A stretch of 55,346 bases of DNA from NCBI GenBank assembly GCA_021778845.1, contig JAJYBU010000006.1:79677-135022 (forward strand), read 5' to 3'. The translations under genes were made by a program, and so were the position numbers. This document shows, piece after piece, positions 55,215-55,346 of this stretch. A model generated the notes under the pieces. It ran no database searches. It had not been told where the DNA came from and was given only the letters and a program-made list of their open reading frames with translations. Positions within the stretch are counted from its first letter, which is position 1, and every line of letters starts with the position of its first letter. Origin of the DNA: Acidobacteriota bacterium. GTDB lineage: Bacteria; Acidobacteriota; Terriglobia; Terriglobales; Acidobacteriaceae.

Positions 55215-55346
55215 GCACCCCCCTCCCCCCCCCCCCCGACTTTTTCTCGTAAAGTATTCAGCGGGATGGGGTTAAGGCTGTTTTCCTCGTAAAGTCTTCT
55301 ATTCAGGCGGGTTGCAGATAAGATATTGCATCGACAGGGGTTAGCT
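55215..55346. repeat. C tract and short direct repeat after tyrA
   Basis: Four bases after the tyrA stop lies C6-T-C13 (55218-55237). Then CTCGTAAAGT occurs twice, at 55246-55255 and 55286-55295, each preceded by a T run and followed shortly by ATTCAG and GGG. The period is 40 bp. No gene is seen before the window ends. Confidence 0.6.

Overview
The window looks like a chromosomal segment of an acidobacterium, probably a Terriglobia/Acidobacteriaceae relative. This rests on an Oar-like TonB-dependent receptor of about 1270 residues with an N-terminal carboxypeptidase-regulatory-like domain, a WXXGXW/YXWGXW-repeat lipoprotein, GC-rich codon use and the general character of the housekeeping genes. 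No 16S rRNA gene is present, so the assignment is inference.

Layout. (1) 0-5 kb: a DUF4230 protein cut by the window edge, pyrG, yraN, a small membrane protein and a GDSL/SGNH lipoprotein. (2) 5.2-24.2 kb: a compact nitrogen-fixation island, every gene on the minus strand. In transcription order it reads nifA; nifB, fdxN, an IscA-like gene, an LRV Fe-S repeat gene, two tandem nifZ genes, nifT and a SIR2-like gene; nifH, nifD, nifK, nifE, nifN, nifX, a nifX-associated gene, a ferredoxin III gene and nifQ; iscA, nifS, nifV and nifW. A molbindin (mop) gene follows on the plus strand. Three -24/-12 (sigma-54) promoters can be read directly, ahead of nifB, nifH and iscA-nifSVW. The first two have perfect TGT-N10-ACA NifA sites upstream and the third has a one-mismatch site. 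NifA carries the C-X11-C-X19-C-X4-C signature of the oxygen-sensitive rhizobial type, and no nifL is present. The metal-ligand and cofactor residues of NifH, NifD, NifK and NifB are intact, so the set looks functional.

(3) 25-31 kb: an amidohydrolase, the remnant of an aldo/keto reductase, the TonB receptor, and a divergent ECF sigma factor with a small membrane partner. (4) 31-43.5 kb: gamma-carbonic anhydrase, rpsU, a zinc-ribbon protein, an MBL hydrolase, a flavin reductase, a HepT/MntA-type toxin-antitoxin pair, rpmA and rplU, two multi-pass membrane glycosyltransferase-like proteins, dut, an Nramp transporter and a Gln-rich repeat lipoprotein. (5) 43.8-55.2 kb: acnA, then a tightly packed amino-acid biosynthesis run trpC-trpF-[leader]-trpB-trpA-aroQ-aroF-proB-proA-tyrA. 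A leader ORF rich in Phe with Tyr-Trp, followed by a terminator-like hairpin, lies just before trpB and resembles an attenuator.

The most notable content is the complete, NifA/sigma-54-controlled Mo-nitrogenase island in an apparently acidobacterial chromosome. Its less-understood members (SIR2-like protein, LRV protein, twin NifZ, an IscA-like protein lacking the C-terminal cysteine pair) and the trpB leader also deserve a second look.
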